This document shows positions 1 to 12,632 of a DNA stretch of 64,000 nt, piece by piece; within the stretch, counting starts at the first letter, position 1; every line of letters starts with the position of its first letter. The DNA is from Climacteris rufus. Lineage: Eukaryota > Chordata > Aves > Passeriformes > Climacteridae. The stretch covers positions 248,311-312,310 of the forward strand of contig VZRZ01007418.1 in NCBI GenBank assembly GCA_013398175.1, given 5' to 3'. The notes beneath the pieces were generated by a model. It made no database searches, had not been told where the DNA came from, and saw only the letters and a program-made list of their open reading frames with translations. The translations under genes were made by a program, and so were the position numbers.

Positions 1-2234
1 AAAGTTTTCTCATGTTACATTCTTCAAATTGTAGATAGTCAGCTTAACACTTGTGAGCCTGCATCCTTAGAAGTGCTAAGCACTCCCTTCTACATCTGAG
101 AATAACAGCTCTGAACATCAAAAAGTACTCTGTGAAAAGACATCCTAGTCATTCCAAGCTAAGCATCCAGTATTAGTCCATGATTTTGATAATACTGGCC
201 TAATCTCCTTTTGTTTTTCATCCCATGACAGTTAAAAATAAGAAGATACTGCTATTAATCTTGCAGGATTGCTATAAAGATAATGTAATATGGTCAATAT
301 ACACAGACATTATAACAAAAACATCATTAAAAATTTTGACAATAAAACAATTCATTAGAGTTCTCTATGTATTGCAGAGTTAGGGGGGTGTCTGTGTAGT
401 AAATGAAGCCTGGAATCCACAGTTCAACAAGATAACCCCCAAAACTGTGAATTGCTATTTGCTCAACAAATATGAGCCAAAATGCAAAGAATGCAGTAAG
501 AGTCTATTATTAATAAAGAAAACTTTTCCGTTATATGCCATTAAAACCAAATTATCTATACAAGGTAGGTTAAATTAAGGCTGTTTATGCAGTCCTAGTT
601 CAGGCTTCTTAAGGTCCAAACACTCAAGTTTACCATCTTAACAGTCCTTCAGATCTGCCAAGTCTCCCAGTGCTGACAGGAGCTCCTTGCTGGTGCTATT
701 GCCCTTCAGCTTTACAGCTGACGCCCCATCTCACACCCTTAAACAACAATCTATCAGATTTTTGAGTGTCTGGAATTCCTGGACAAAGCACTTCTCTGCT
801 CATAACAAACACTACTCCACTGAAGGCACAGGAGAACTTTGGTATTATTTAAACATAATTCTTTTGATTGTAATAATGCATTATTAGCAGGCCTACTGCA
901 TAAAATTTATACCAACATCTGCCCTGTAAGCTGGAAAGCGCAAAGGGAAACCCAACAGCTAAACTTTTAACTATCAGAAGAGGCTTTGGATCAGGGCAGG
1001 TTGGTGTCAACAGCAATCTCTCAATCTTTATGCATGTCTAAAACCTACTCATGTCATAGTGAGAATTCTTCTCAATTTCAAAGTGATCTTGTGTACAACA
1101 CATGCTTTCTAGATTTAACTATTTCACTAGAAAACAACAAGTTTTCTTTTTCTTTTAGTGATTGTTGAGGAAAACAACTGAAGTAGAGTACATCCACTGG
1201 CTACACAGAGAATGTGTGTTTTAAAATAAACTAGTAGGAATTTATAAATAAAGAGATTGAAGATAAAGACAACATGCTCCTCGGAGAGATTAAACAATGA
1301 ATGTTTCTCGGTTTCCTTAAAATAAGGTAATAAATATTAGTGCAATATTTGCCATGCAAACAGCACTGAGAAGAGCTTTCCAAATTAGTATAAATACAAG
1401 TTTCTATCCAGTACTATTACCAGCACACTCTGGCTACTAAGCACAGGGAAATGTTTCCTTACCAAACCAGACGCTATACCAAAACAGAAAAAAGAATCAC
1501 TGTGCATATAATCCAAAGGTCATGTGCTTTGCCAGTAAACAAGAAAAAACCCAGAAGTTTGAATGAACATGCTTCTATATTGTTTCACTTATTTGCCAGA
1601 ATTCTTGGAAGCAGACTGCAACTTCTATCAAAGACAGTGAAAATTAGAATTAATCAGACTGTCCAACCCACTGTTGATAAGAATAAGACTCTAATGGTGG
1701 TGAGTGCCTCAAACTGACTCCACATTACAACTGATTGCCTTCCAAAATCTGCTGCAATTATGCATAAATTGCACTGAAGAATATGCAACACATCTTATAC
1801 TCAAGGTGCTGAAATTACACTTTACCCATTGTTTGAAAATGCAGGTGCCCACTGAAGAAAAGAGCTTTCTCTGAATTATTCCCACAAATGCATTCAGACT
1901 AAACAAGAAACCAGACAGATTTAAAAATGACGCATGGTGTTATAAAACACTGTAACTGGATTTGTTACCTTTAAGAAATTTGTATGTCATCACCACAAGC
2001 CTTCTCACTGAAGTCTAGACATGATTAATCAATGCTTAAGAGTGACATTTCTTTCTTCTGACATTTATAAGCTAAAAACATCATCTTTGCTTGGATTCAT
2101 AGACTTGTTCCTTCTCTCTAATCTAGAGCCACAGCTGTACTCCTACTGCCTGCTTTGTCCTTCTCTATTAAAACACATCACTTCCATAAATCAGCAGATC
2201 CCTCAGATATATACTGTATACAGCTTTGGTGCCT
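1..2234. other. SBF2 intron 2 sequence, nothing recognised
   Basis: AT-rich sequence with only short random reading frames (longest about 88 codons) and no repeat family, RNA gene or exon that I recognise. Confidence 0.6.
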
Positions 2235-2400
2235 AGAATCACAGAGTCCTAGAACATCCTGAATGTGAAGGGACAGGTCATGGAGAAGATCATCCTTAGT
2301 GCCCTCACTTCAAAAAGGACATTGAGATGCTGGAGTGTGTCCAAAGCAGAGCTTGAACATCCACAGGCTTGAGGCCATGGCCACTTCCCTGGGGAGCACT
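2235..2400. mobile_element. Rearranged CR1 scrap with an orientation switch
   Basis: Three CR1-like pieces lie within 165 bp. 2235-2300 resembles the antisense 3' tail (agaatcacagagtcctagaa). 2307-2352 reads as sense CR1 ORF2 (cttcaaaaaggacattgaga, tgctggagtgtgtccaaagc). 2353-2400 is antisense again (caggcttgaggccatggcca, cttccctggggagcac). This could be an old element with an internal inversion or two overlapping insertions. Exact borders are uncertain. Confidence 0.7.
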
Positions 2401-2515
2401 TAAAAGTCTGTTGAAAAATTGAAGAAAATGTTGAAATAGTCACAATTTCTATTAAAGCACCAGAGGAATTAGAAGTAGGAAGAAAGCTTGTTGGATACTG
2501 TGAATATGAAGATTA

Positions 2516-2534
2516 AATATTATTATTATTATAA
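2516..2534. repeat. Short (ATT)n microsatellite
   Basis: aatattattattattataat: about four clean ATT units in AT-rich intron. Confidence 0.85.
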
Positions 2535-4489
2535 TGAACAGTAATTATAAAATGTTCAAGTTTCATTAAAGAAAAAATTAGTCCTTTGTATCCTTATCAT
2601 GTCAAAACTACAATATCCGTATCTGTTGATCAGAAATTACTCAGCTGCTGAACTGCACATTAGAAATTCATCATTTTCTTCTGGGCTGCAGCCCAAGCAC
2701 AACCAAGTCCACAACAAAAAATCGACCCAGTATTCTAGTTGGGTCTGCATAGTTACAGACTGCTCTCTCTGCACTTTACATTGTTTTCTGTATCAATGAT
2801 CTGGTCAGCTTTCCATCAGAAATCCACCACCCCTGATGGCACTGCCGAGGCAGAAAGGGGAAAGAAAAAGCTTGTTCAGAAAGTTTACAACATGATACAT
2901 TCTTTGCATCTGCTGAAAGCATTTTGTGAATAGTTTACTCAGAACAGTAGACAAGGTCTGTGACATACCATTACAGAATCCTGCACTTAAATAATTAACA
3001 TATATTCTCACACTCTATTTTTTAGTCGAAATATATTTGTGCACTTGTTCTTTATCAAAGAAAATCCAAAGCTGTCTGAATGTACATAAAATAGAAGATG
3101 CTTGAACTCTATTGACAAGACTTGACGTAAAAGATCCCAAAATGATTTTAGAATTTAAAACATCTGACAGAGATATCTATTTTCCTTTCTAATTCAACTC
3201 TTTCACCAAACATTTAATTCTCCCTTAAATCACTCTGGGCACAAAGATTAATTTTATTAAGCCTGCTTCTGTAGGCTGTCTTTTACTCTTCAAATAACCG
3301 TGCTTTGTTTCCAACATGTATCATCATCATCTTTCCTGCAAACCTCCCTAAAAATAAAGAACCATGTTCTGGACATTATGTGAAGGAAGTTTGTTCCATC
3401 TGGACTTGCATGACCTAGCACCAGCTGGCGAGTATTTCACCATTTCTCCGTTCACTTATGTATGGAATTTTGGCAACGGGAATTTTCTTTTTCAGATGCA
3501 TACCTCTATTTAAAACAAAACAAAACAATTACAATGCTCACTGGCATGATAAAAAAGCAATGTTATGAAGCTGTAAATATGAAGAAACACTTGGAGCTTT
3601 TGGATATCTCTGGATGTAAACAGAACACAAAAATACACACTGAATTTTATAGCAGTTTCCTGACTTACAATATCGTGTATCTAAGAAACCATTTATTTAT
3701 CCTTACTCTAGTCTAAACTGAAACCAGGGTATTTGAAGTATACTACAAATGATTTCCAGGTAAAAGCCCATTTCCAGCGTTGTAGAATATTCTGGTGATC
3801 AACTGTAAAAAATTAAACTCCCTCATAAAGAAAACAACACCTTTTAATCCTAAAGTTATAAAGAAATAGAAAAGAAAATGGAAGCCATGGTTTTTTCTGC
3901 CTTGGAATGAACTGAAATGCAGTGCTCTCCAAGCTGAAGCTTTACACAGCCACTTTGTGTCACCTGTGAACTGTGCTGCCTGTGAATTGTATATGTTATA
4001 GGCAAATAATCTTTCCCCTCATTGCCTGGGACAGACTCTCCCCAGGTACTGTGGACATTTCCACCTCAGCTCCTCACTCAAACGTTTCAAGCCATGTGAA
4101 AACAGACACTAAGAAACACTTCCCCTCAGTGGGAAGATCCTCAACCACATTCTTGAGCTTCCTAAGGCAGAAAGTTGCTGAAAGATCTCTCAATGGTACT
4201 AATCCTGCACAAGTGACAGATGAGGTATTCTCTAATTGGAGCTGCAGATTAAAGTGATCCTCAATAACCAGATGCTCAAGCTTGTCACAGAGACCCTGCA
4301 GCAAAGTTCAACAAAACAAGAAAACTTAAAATATGTGGGAACATCTCAATTAAAACCAGCTAATTCATCCTCCAAAGTCAGAGACAGTCTTTTACTTTTA
4401 CAGAAGTCTTTTACTGAAATTCATGAAGGTTAACTTCCTCTCCCCACTGGTAAATATATAATCCTGAGTGCACATCTACACATCCACAT

Positions 4490-4505
4490 AAAAAAAAAAA
4501 AAAAA
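4490..4505. repeat. Poly-A run (16 A)
   Basis: A homopolymer in intron. No retroposed gene body was recognised to its left, so it is not called a processed-pseudogene tail. Confidence 0.9.
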
Positions 4506-6039
4506 GCAGTTTCGAGTTCATTGCTTTCCATTTTTAAAACCTCTCAACACTGTGTAATTTGAAACACCTTTCCACAATGAGCTGCTATCATCAAAACTCA
4601 AACTTGTAAATAAGCATTTGTACAATGACTGTATTCCTAATTTATCTTCTGAATAAAAAAAATTGAACTGGCTTTTAGAAAGAAAACTACACCCACTGAG
4701 AAAAGTTTCTTCTTGTGTTTTCAGAACACTTAGTATCACTATGCCAGTGGCTTATTTAAAACAATAACAACAGGAACAAAAATCTGTCACATACTCTTCT
4801 GACCATTTCTGAACAAAACCAAGATAGACTACAGAATTGGTGATTTATGAGTAAGTACTGCATGCTAATGCCTTTCTTTCAGAAACAGTACAGGATTAAT
4901 GATGGCACTGAATGGGGTTTTCTTCACAAAACGAACTTCCAACACCTCTATTCTAATCAAGTTTAGTAAGAATGTGGAATTAGTGGGCTTGTGCAAATAA
5001 TTAAGTTTCAACTCTTTAATCTATTCAAACAGTGGTCTACCCTCTTGTTTTTAGCCAAGTGTTACCAAGATAATCTCATGGAAATTTAAAAATTCTGAGA
5101 GCCTGGGACCCAGAATCTTTTTTTACCACACCCACCCACAATAAAACCCAACACCATGCTCTGGGCTACCTCAGGCAAAGTGAGCAAGAGAGCTGTGGAC
5201 AGCAACCAGGAATTCTCAGATGCACATCACTATGTCAACCCAAATATCAATACATTAGGTGTCTGAAGCACATATTTTATGTCAGAAAATTTTTTTAAAC
5301 GTACATTTTAAACTTCCACAAAGAGCTGAAAAGCCAGAAATTTAAACTCAGGTCTTGCAACTGAAATTCAGGAACACAAAGTCTGCCTTCAAAACTTCTT
5401 TTACCAAACAATGCTTGCTGGTCAGCAATAACTGTTGCCAATGACACCATTGGTCAAAAGAATAAGAGAAGTCTGGAAATTAAGTGTTCAACTTGAAAGC
5501 AGAAAAAACAATTTCAATACAGCAATAAATTCAAGTGAGGCATAACTTGGGCAAATTATGCTTCAGTCACAGGTTAGTGAATACAGAAGAATACAGGTCT
5601 AGTGAATGCATTGTGTTTGGTTACAAGACAGTATGAGATTTCTGATATTTATAATACTTAAAGAAGAACTATAAAAGAGTATCACTATCAAAGAAACTAA
5701 TTCTTGGTTTTAAATGCTTGTGTTTTAATTTTCATGAAATAAATAAAGAAGCATCTTTGTCCCTCTTAACCTTTTCAACAACCATTTTTCAGGAGTGCTT
5801 TTGAAAACAAATTGTGACATTATGGCAGTAGCTAATTTGTTGGGGGGGGGAGGTTGCTTACTTTTTTATTTTGGGGTTTGGTTTAATTCCTATCTTTTAT
5901 GACCCCTGTCCACACCTTTGAAACGACTGGTAATCATCTAAGGTATACAAGTCTAGAAATAGTTTCCATTTAGAAACATAAATGTGCATTTTATACACAA
6001 TTATCAGTGAAGCATGAAATATTAACCCTGCCTAATGCA

Positions 6040-6094
6040 TTCTTTTTCCTCCTCCTCTCTCTCTCCTTCCTTCTTTCTTTTTCTCTTTTGGCAG
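6040..6094 (+). repeat. 50-base pyrimidine tract followed by an AG
   Basis: 6040-6089 is an unbroken run of C and T (ttctttttcctcctcctctc onward), ending in ttttggcag. It could form triplex (H-) DNA when supercoiled. On the plus strand it also looks like a strong 3' splice acceptor. The next bases, TAGTAG, give stops in one frame, so if it is used it would be by a non-coding RNA antisense to SBF2. Confidence 0.7.
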
Positions 6095-8213
6095 TAGTAG
6101 CACTGTGTTACAATAGCAGCCATAAACATTTTCCAGTCTTCAGTGGCTTCCCAACTCATTTACTAGATAACATTATAAACTACCTTTCAAAATACATACA
6201 GCATGTACAATTATTGCATTGTTCAAATGTCCAAAAGAAAACAAGCGCAGCAGGGTAATTAGCATACATCACTCAACAATTACAACTGGCACACAGTAAG
6301 CTATTTACACAGACATAAATTTTGATTTACGTTAATGATTAATATTCCTCTAGACAGCTCAGGTCAATGCTCTATAAAATACTACTGTAATACACAAAGT
6401 CCTCATTATCTTGTTGGTATAGCTCACACCTGCACAAAGGTATTAAGCCACACTGCCAATACCACGTTACAGTTTGAAGATACATTCTGTTGCTCTCTAG
6501 CAATTGTAAAAAAAGCGCAAGCAGCCTTGTGTAAGGATTTTTGTATTCATCATCTTACAACTTCTTAGAATAAAATATCTGCCAGAGATGGGTCTCAACA
6601 CTTAAAAAAAAGCACATAGGTGTTGGGGACAGTGTGTGCAAGCATGTGGCAACACAGGCTACACTAAAAACAACACTGATGTGACCTGACAGAGGCCTAG
6701 CGACTGAAAGGCCTGTGACTGCTGCAGCAAAATAGACTTAGGAGATTCAAGAGAGATGCCAACAGCCTCAGGATGACAAAATACAGAACAGGAAGTCTTG
6801 AAATAGGCAAATTCATTAGATGTCAGAATTTGCTCTTCAATTAGCAGAAATTCAACTGGAACATACGTTTATAAAATGAACTGCAAAAAGGGTAATACAT
6901 ACCTAGAACTCCCTGAGAAAACCATGCTCAGTGCAAAGTGATAATTCCTGTTTGAAATATACGCCTTCATAACCCCCCTGGGGAAGTTTAAATGCTTTGG
7001 CAGTTGCTGGGCCCAGCATGAGCCCTGTAGCCCTGGAAATTTTGGAAGGCCTGAAGGGAGAGTGCTCCCAGGCCCACATCCCAAAACCTGCCACCTTGCC
7101 CAAGGGAACCACTGCCAGCAGCACCTGATGCTGCCTGCTCACCGTTGCCCTCAGATCCATCACAGATGCAAAGGACAGAGAAAACTACGGCAGTTCATTG
7201 CACCAAAAGCTTGATTCAGCCAGGACAACTTAAATTAAAAATAAACAAAGGAAACTATAGGAAGGACAGTACATTTCTGGTCTGTTAATTTCAGGAATTT
7301 AACAATACTTCTTACATGTGTCATATTATTGTTTCCCACTGAAGGTCACAACTGTTTTCCCCTTTTGCAGGTGTGAGTTTCTACTAAGAAACAGAAGACT
7401 AAGTACATAAACACAGAAAAATTAAATGTGACTAAAATCTCAGAAAGAAACATCTTACATAAGTGAAAGACTAGGCTGGGAGCTAAAATTAAAAATCCCA
7501 AACAACTGGAATGTATCCCACTCATGAAGTTCTGTACATTGGCTGCTACAACTGACTTCTACATTTCCACAGCACTAATTAAGAAAAATATGAAATGTAT
7601 TTCCTGTCAGCATTCTCACCAAGAACGCAGTAAAATAAGTAGCATGAAAAGACAGCTGAAAACTTTGGTGCTTTCCACTGAGTTTCAGTTTCCTGTACAG
7701 AAAACTGGGATCAACAATGTGAGACATACTTGTCCTCTCTTCCCACAACACTGGGGCCCGTGTTACAACCAGTGGGCATTACTGCTGGCCTACACTACAG
7801 GATATCTCTAACGGGAGTGGTAAGAGAGCGTGTCTGGCAAAAGCTCCACGGTAAACAAAAAGGCTTTGTGCCACTGCAGATGCTTCCATGTGCACTGCTG
7901 GCATGCCAGGAAACAGTGACTTTGATAAAGAGACTATTTCCTCCAGGTGGGTTTGCAGAATTTAGCAGTTTCTGCACTAAGAGATTCCAAAACTCATCAG
8001 AATGAAACTTGAGAGAGGTCTGGCACTGAGGAAGTTTGTACTTCTAAGTTCCTATCTAATTATGGTAGCCACTTTTCCTCCCCTTTGGCATTTCTCCAGC
8101 GTGCTCCATGTTTGGACGACATCCTGAACTTGAGTTTTGCAGAACCACCACAAGACTGTAACTTGCATGTTCTCATTACCACCACATGGTAATTAAAACA
8201 GAGCATTAGAAGC

Positions 8214-8228
8214 TTTTTTTGGGGGGGG
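8214..8228. repeat. T7G8 homopolymer junction
   Basis: Seven T directly followed by eight G. Similar single G runs occur at 5842-5850 and 18685-18693. The G runs are single tracts and do not form a four-run G-quadruplex motif. Confidence 0.85.
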
Positions 8229-10464
8229 CAGGCTTCTGTCGCAAGATGTTACTGGCACAAAAAAGAAATATTTACAAGAGAGAATGTGAGAACCTCTGAT
8301 AAAAGTCAACATTTTCAAACAAACTGGCTGAAGTCACTTGCATGCAGCAGAAAAGAACTGAGGAGCTCTTCACCACTAATATTCCAAAAGTTTTCTAAAA
8401 GGAGAAATACCCAGAGGCCTAGACACCTGAGACATAATTCTTATGTTTTAAGAGGGTAAAAAATAATGTCCATAGGAAACTACTGACTAGTTCAGCACAA
8501 CAGTCAACTGAGGTAAAGTGACAGACAGTAATTTAAAGCCGTATCAGAGACAAAAATCAAACACACAGACAGAATGATAACTGATACGTTTCTGTAAAAC
8601 ACAAGGCATAAAAATTATTTTTGGGGTGATGGTGTGTGGGGTAATAGCAATACAAAGCAGCTAATAAATACAATCACAACCACATAAGTATACCTGGACT
8701 CTTTTTTTTTCTTCTTAAAAGTATATGATTTGATGCTTTTTGGCAATGGTATTTTACAAGCACATTCCATAGATTAAAAACCAAGCCTGCTGACAGACTG
8801 GGGAAGATAACCCTTAGCAGAGATATACATCAGTGAAGTCAACCTCTACTGAAGAAGCATTATCTAATTCCCCACCCTGCTCCCAGCTGAAAAGCCTCAT
8901 CCTGTCCCATGTGTTGTAACTGGGCAGTCACAGAAGTGCCAAAAAAATCACTTTAGAACATGGTGTAGAGAATACAAAAGAGAGTTTTCCAAGTAAGACA
9001 AAAAATAGCCCCAACACTTGGGCTGGAAAACAAGTGTCATACCATGAGTTTAAAGGAGCTCAACTTTTGGAGTTTATTGCAGAGAGTTGAGAAACACAAT
9101 ATAGAGTGGTTATTTGCAGATAAGGTGTTTGCTAGGAAGGGAATTTCAGGTAAGTGTTCTGGATCCAGAATTCATTATCATAAAAATTCAAATCTCAAAA
9201 TAAGAGGTCCCACTGTAGTCAGTGAAGGGGATGGAAAACAGGGTCAGGTTATCAAAGCAAGAATTAGGCTCCCCTCAGTTGGTGCTGGAGTCCTTCAAGT
9301 AAAAATGAACAATTTTTGGAAGAAATTATTCCATCCATTTGTGTCAGCACAAGTCAGCTTGGACTGACACAGGACCTGGAAATCTGTCTATGAAACCTCT
9401 TGTTCTTTCCTTTTCAGGGTCTGAATGTGCTCATAACACTTGAAGCTTCACATTATTATATGACTATAATCAGATCTCATCCTTCAGAGCTTCAGCCATT
9501 CAAGCATAGTGATTTAGACAGCATTTCCACCTGGATACCTAATTGGACATCCGAGTTTTTGCAAGAGAGCCAGCGGCGGCGATCCAGCCCTCCATGGGGC
9601 TGGCAGGTACTAACAGAGAAATATGGCTGGCCTGTCTTGCTTATGTGACTATAAACTGTATGCCAAATCAAGAGCTGAGAAGGAATTTTCTATCAAATCA
9701 AGCTGAGAGGGATTCAGGGGTTTATTTTACTTGTTTGTTTTCCTTTGTAGCATATGGCATGTTAGTATCATCAGTGTAATCAATCCCCTTAAGCTCAGGA
9801 GATGCTCTGGTTTCATCCTAATCTCAAGAACACTATCAATTTGGACAGGACTGAAACTAGCTGGAATAACTAGAATTGCTGGACATTGTATCACAAATCA
9901 GTGGTGCTAATTAATAGACTCTAGTCAGACTAAATACACTGATGTATCACATATGGTCTTGTCCATGAAGCCAAAGAGAAAAAAAGGTTTTTTAAAATAA
10001 ACCCATGTTTTAAAAAGGAAGTAAACTTTATGGTTTATGTGCAACATATCCAAAACATTATATCATTTCATACCATAAAATTCAGTTCTTGGAAAGTTTT
10101 GAGTAGGACTGTATACGAAGGAATAAATATTTTTTTTAGTGGATTGGTAGGGATTAGATAATTCTATCTCGTCTTGATAATTTAATGCAAAATAGTTGGT
10201 CAGGCTCCATATTTGCAAAAGGGTTTGCTGATTATAAATGCCAGTTATTGGTAATTAATTAAAACAAAGCAATGTTATAAGAATTGAAAAATGTAAGTGC
10301 TCAGAAAAACTATGCATTTCCCCTCCTGTCCCACGAGGGCCAACAAGTGCAGACGAAACATCCCCTGTAAGCACTGCACATCTCAGCTGCTTACAAGTGC
10401 CCTCTGCAGGGACAGGACACCCAGAAAGGGCCTTCTGTTTCATTCTTCACTGGTGGGATAATTC

Positions 10465-10523
10465 CAGTCTCTTATATCTAAAGATATAAGATAAAGATAT
10501 ATATCTAAAGATATAAGAGACTG
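10465..10523. repeat. Perfect 15-bp inverted repeat with nested palindromes
   Basis: The left arm cagtctcttatatct (10465-10479) and right arm agatataagagactg (10509-10523) are exact reverse complements around a 29-base spacer. Each arm also lies in a copy of tatatctaaagatata, itself a palindrome (tatatct-aa-agatata). So the same 16-base palindrome is present twice as a direct repeat within a larger hairpin. No target-site duplication or transposon coding sequence is obvious. Confidence 0.9.
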
Positions 10524-12632
10524 CCCTTACTGTTCTCTGAAACTAAACCTCATTGATCATCAACAACTATAGATCACCTTAAAAAACACAGGGAGTAGAA
10601 ACAGAAACCACATCTTTTTCACAGGAACTGCACAAAAGATGAGGAAAATACATTATTGCTATTATTATACATGTCAAATTATTACCAAATAATTACTATA
10701 CAATAGAAGAGGCTATTGAATAGTAGGAATTAATACATGGAAAATTACATTGTAAAGATAATAATCTAACTGAAAACATTAAATAACTAACATGTTTCCT
10801 TCCCCAAATTAATCAAATGTTAGTGGTACTCCTATATATAAAAATAGAAACACTAGTCAACCATGGGGGGTTCCCTTCTATTGTGCCATAAGCATACAGA
10901 GGAAATAGAAATATTTCAAGGCATCTGTAATGTCTTACATACTTTGAATAAAATAAAGAGCCAAAACACTTAACAGTACTGAATTTTATTCCAAATTATA
11001 CCCAAGAGGAAACCATCTGCAGGAAAAATAAAAAGTAAAACAAGGAAAAAACCCCACACTTTTGCCTTGGACATCACTTGTGCAATACAGCCATCCAAAA
11101 GGACAGCATGTTCTTTTAAAAGAATGACTACTTCTTCTTTCATGATACAGGCAACATAAAAATCACCTGAAAACTTTTGGGCTATTTCTAAACTACTAAA
11201 AATAAATTATACACTGTTCCAGTGAAACACTGAACTACTTTTGGCTCATTTATTTTTCTCCTTGTCTAAAATAAAATATTAATATATTGGCAAATGCCAT
11301 CTCTAGAAGACTCTGAAACTGTCTGAAACTACCCACAGACAAGCAAACCACTGCTGCTATGGTCTAGTTTGAAAGCAGACTGAAACCTAAGGTGTAAAAT
11401 GAATTAGCAGTTCAACACTGACACCTCCAAAGGTATGAAAAGTTTGAAGCCTTTGAACAACAGAAAATGCCTGGTAACATTTTGGTAGAGAAATAACAAC
11501 ACATAGCTGAGAAATACACTCACAGCAAAACTAAAATTCAATATATCAGCCCCCAGTCAACCTAAACTTTAGTTTCTCAGGAAGGAGTTTATGAAATGGT
11601 ACTACAGGACACAGCCAATGTCAGTAAGATGACGACCACGGTGTAAGTGCCGACGATGACAACATCTCAGACATGATGGTCTTGTCTGAGCAGCAAAGAC
11701 TGCAAATCTGCCTACAAATATTAGCACAGTCATCCATTTGTCTCAGGAGAAATGATACAAGATGAGCAGAAATACCCTACTGCAGGCAGCATTTCCTGGT
11801 GCATCAATGTTTCCTACATTCCTAAGTCTCCCAAATATGAAACAGATCATACAAAAGAAAAATAATATGAAAAGTATTCGCTGCAAACTCCAAACAAATT
11901 AAGTGAAAATTTGAAAATAACCGTGTAGTACTGGACAAACATTAGAAGAATAATAGATGAGCTTTGACAATATGTGTATGGGATACATTAGAAAAAAAAG
12001 AACCAAAAAACAAGCAAAAAAAATCCCCCTTTCAACAGTTGCATACCAGGAAACATGTGTTGACCTACGACACTTGAACAGCAAACAACAGTGTCCTACG
12101 CACAACCTCCAGCAGCACAGAAGAAAAAGAATCTTTCAGAGTATTTAGGGATTCAAGGACCCCGTAAAACATTACAAAAATTTCCTGCTATTTCCATATT
12201 TCCTAGTCAACACCACACAATTTAAGAAACTCTCTCTTTTTCTTACAGAAAGGTGTAGCAGGCAGTAAATACTCTATCTAACAGTTTTGGCCCACACAGA
12301 TAAACTCAGAGTAGATTGCCAAAATGATTTTTTGATTATGCACAGATTTGTATCAAAATAGAAACCAATAGACTGTTCTTCACAAAATAGTATTCCCTAC
12401 CCCCAAGGAATTTAGGATACTAACTATGACCTTAAAAACCTAAGCTGCTACAGCTTGAAAACACTAGTTGTGTAAAGTCATAAACAGAGGCCTACGCATC
12501 TCTGCAAGTGGTCAGAAAGTCACTGCACTTCATTTTGTAAACTACATTTCACCCAGAACAAGAAGAACTCTTCATGTAAAGCCAGAACTATGTGCTAATT
12601 TGTTTTTAATTGAGCTCAATTCTTGAATACGT

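Larger units (their letters stand above)
2401..12632. other. SBF2 intron 2 sequence between CR1 pieces
   Basis: About 10 kb of intron. It holds the simple repeats, pyrimidine tract and palindrome listed separately, and a small CpG-containing patch at 11589-11670. GC-richer stretches at 7010-7165, 9575-9605 and 10315-10440 match no family I know. No conserved exon was found on either strand. Confidence 0.6.

Noticed and set aside
6764..6781. Possible SBF2 exon 3 start (minus strand reads FCHPEA, loosely like FCQPGG)
   Set aside because: The similarity stops after a few residues, the residues that follow do not fit the family, and there is no AG acceptor directly before it.
9575..9610. GGCGGCG-containing spot with ATG in good context followed by a gtac donor-like site
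   Set aside because: Only three CpGs, no upstream promoter-like sequence and no protein similarity that I recognise.
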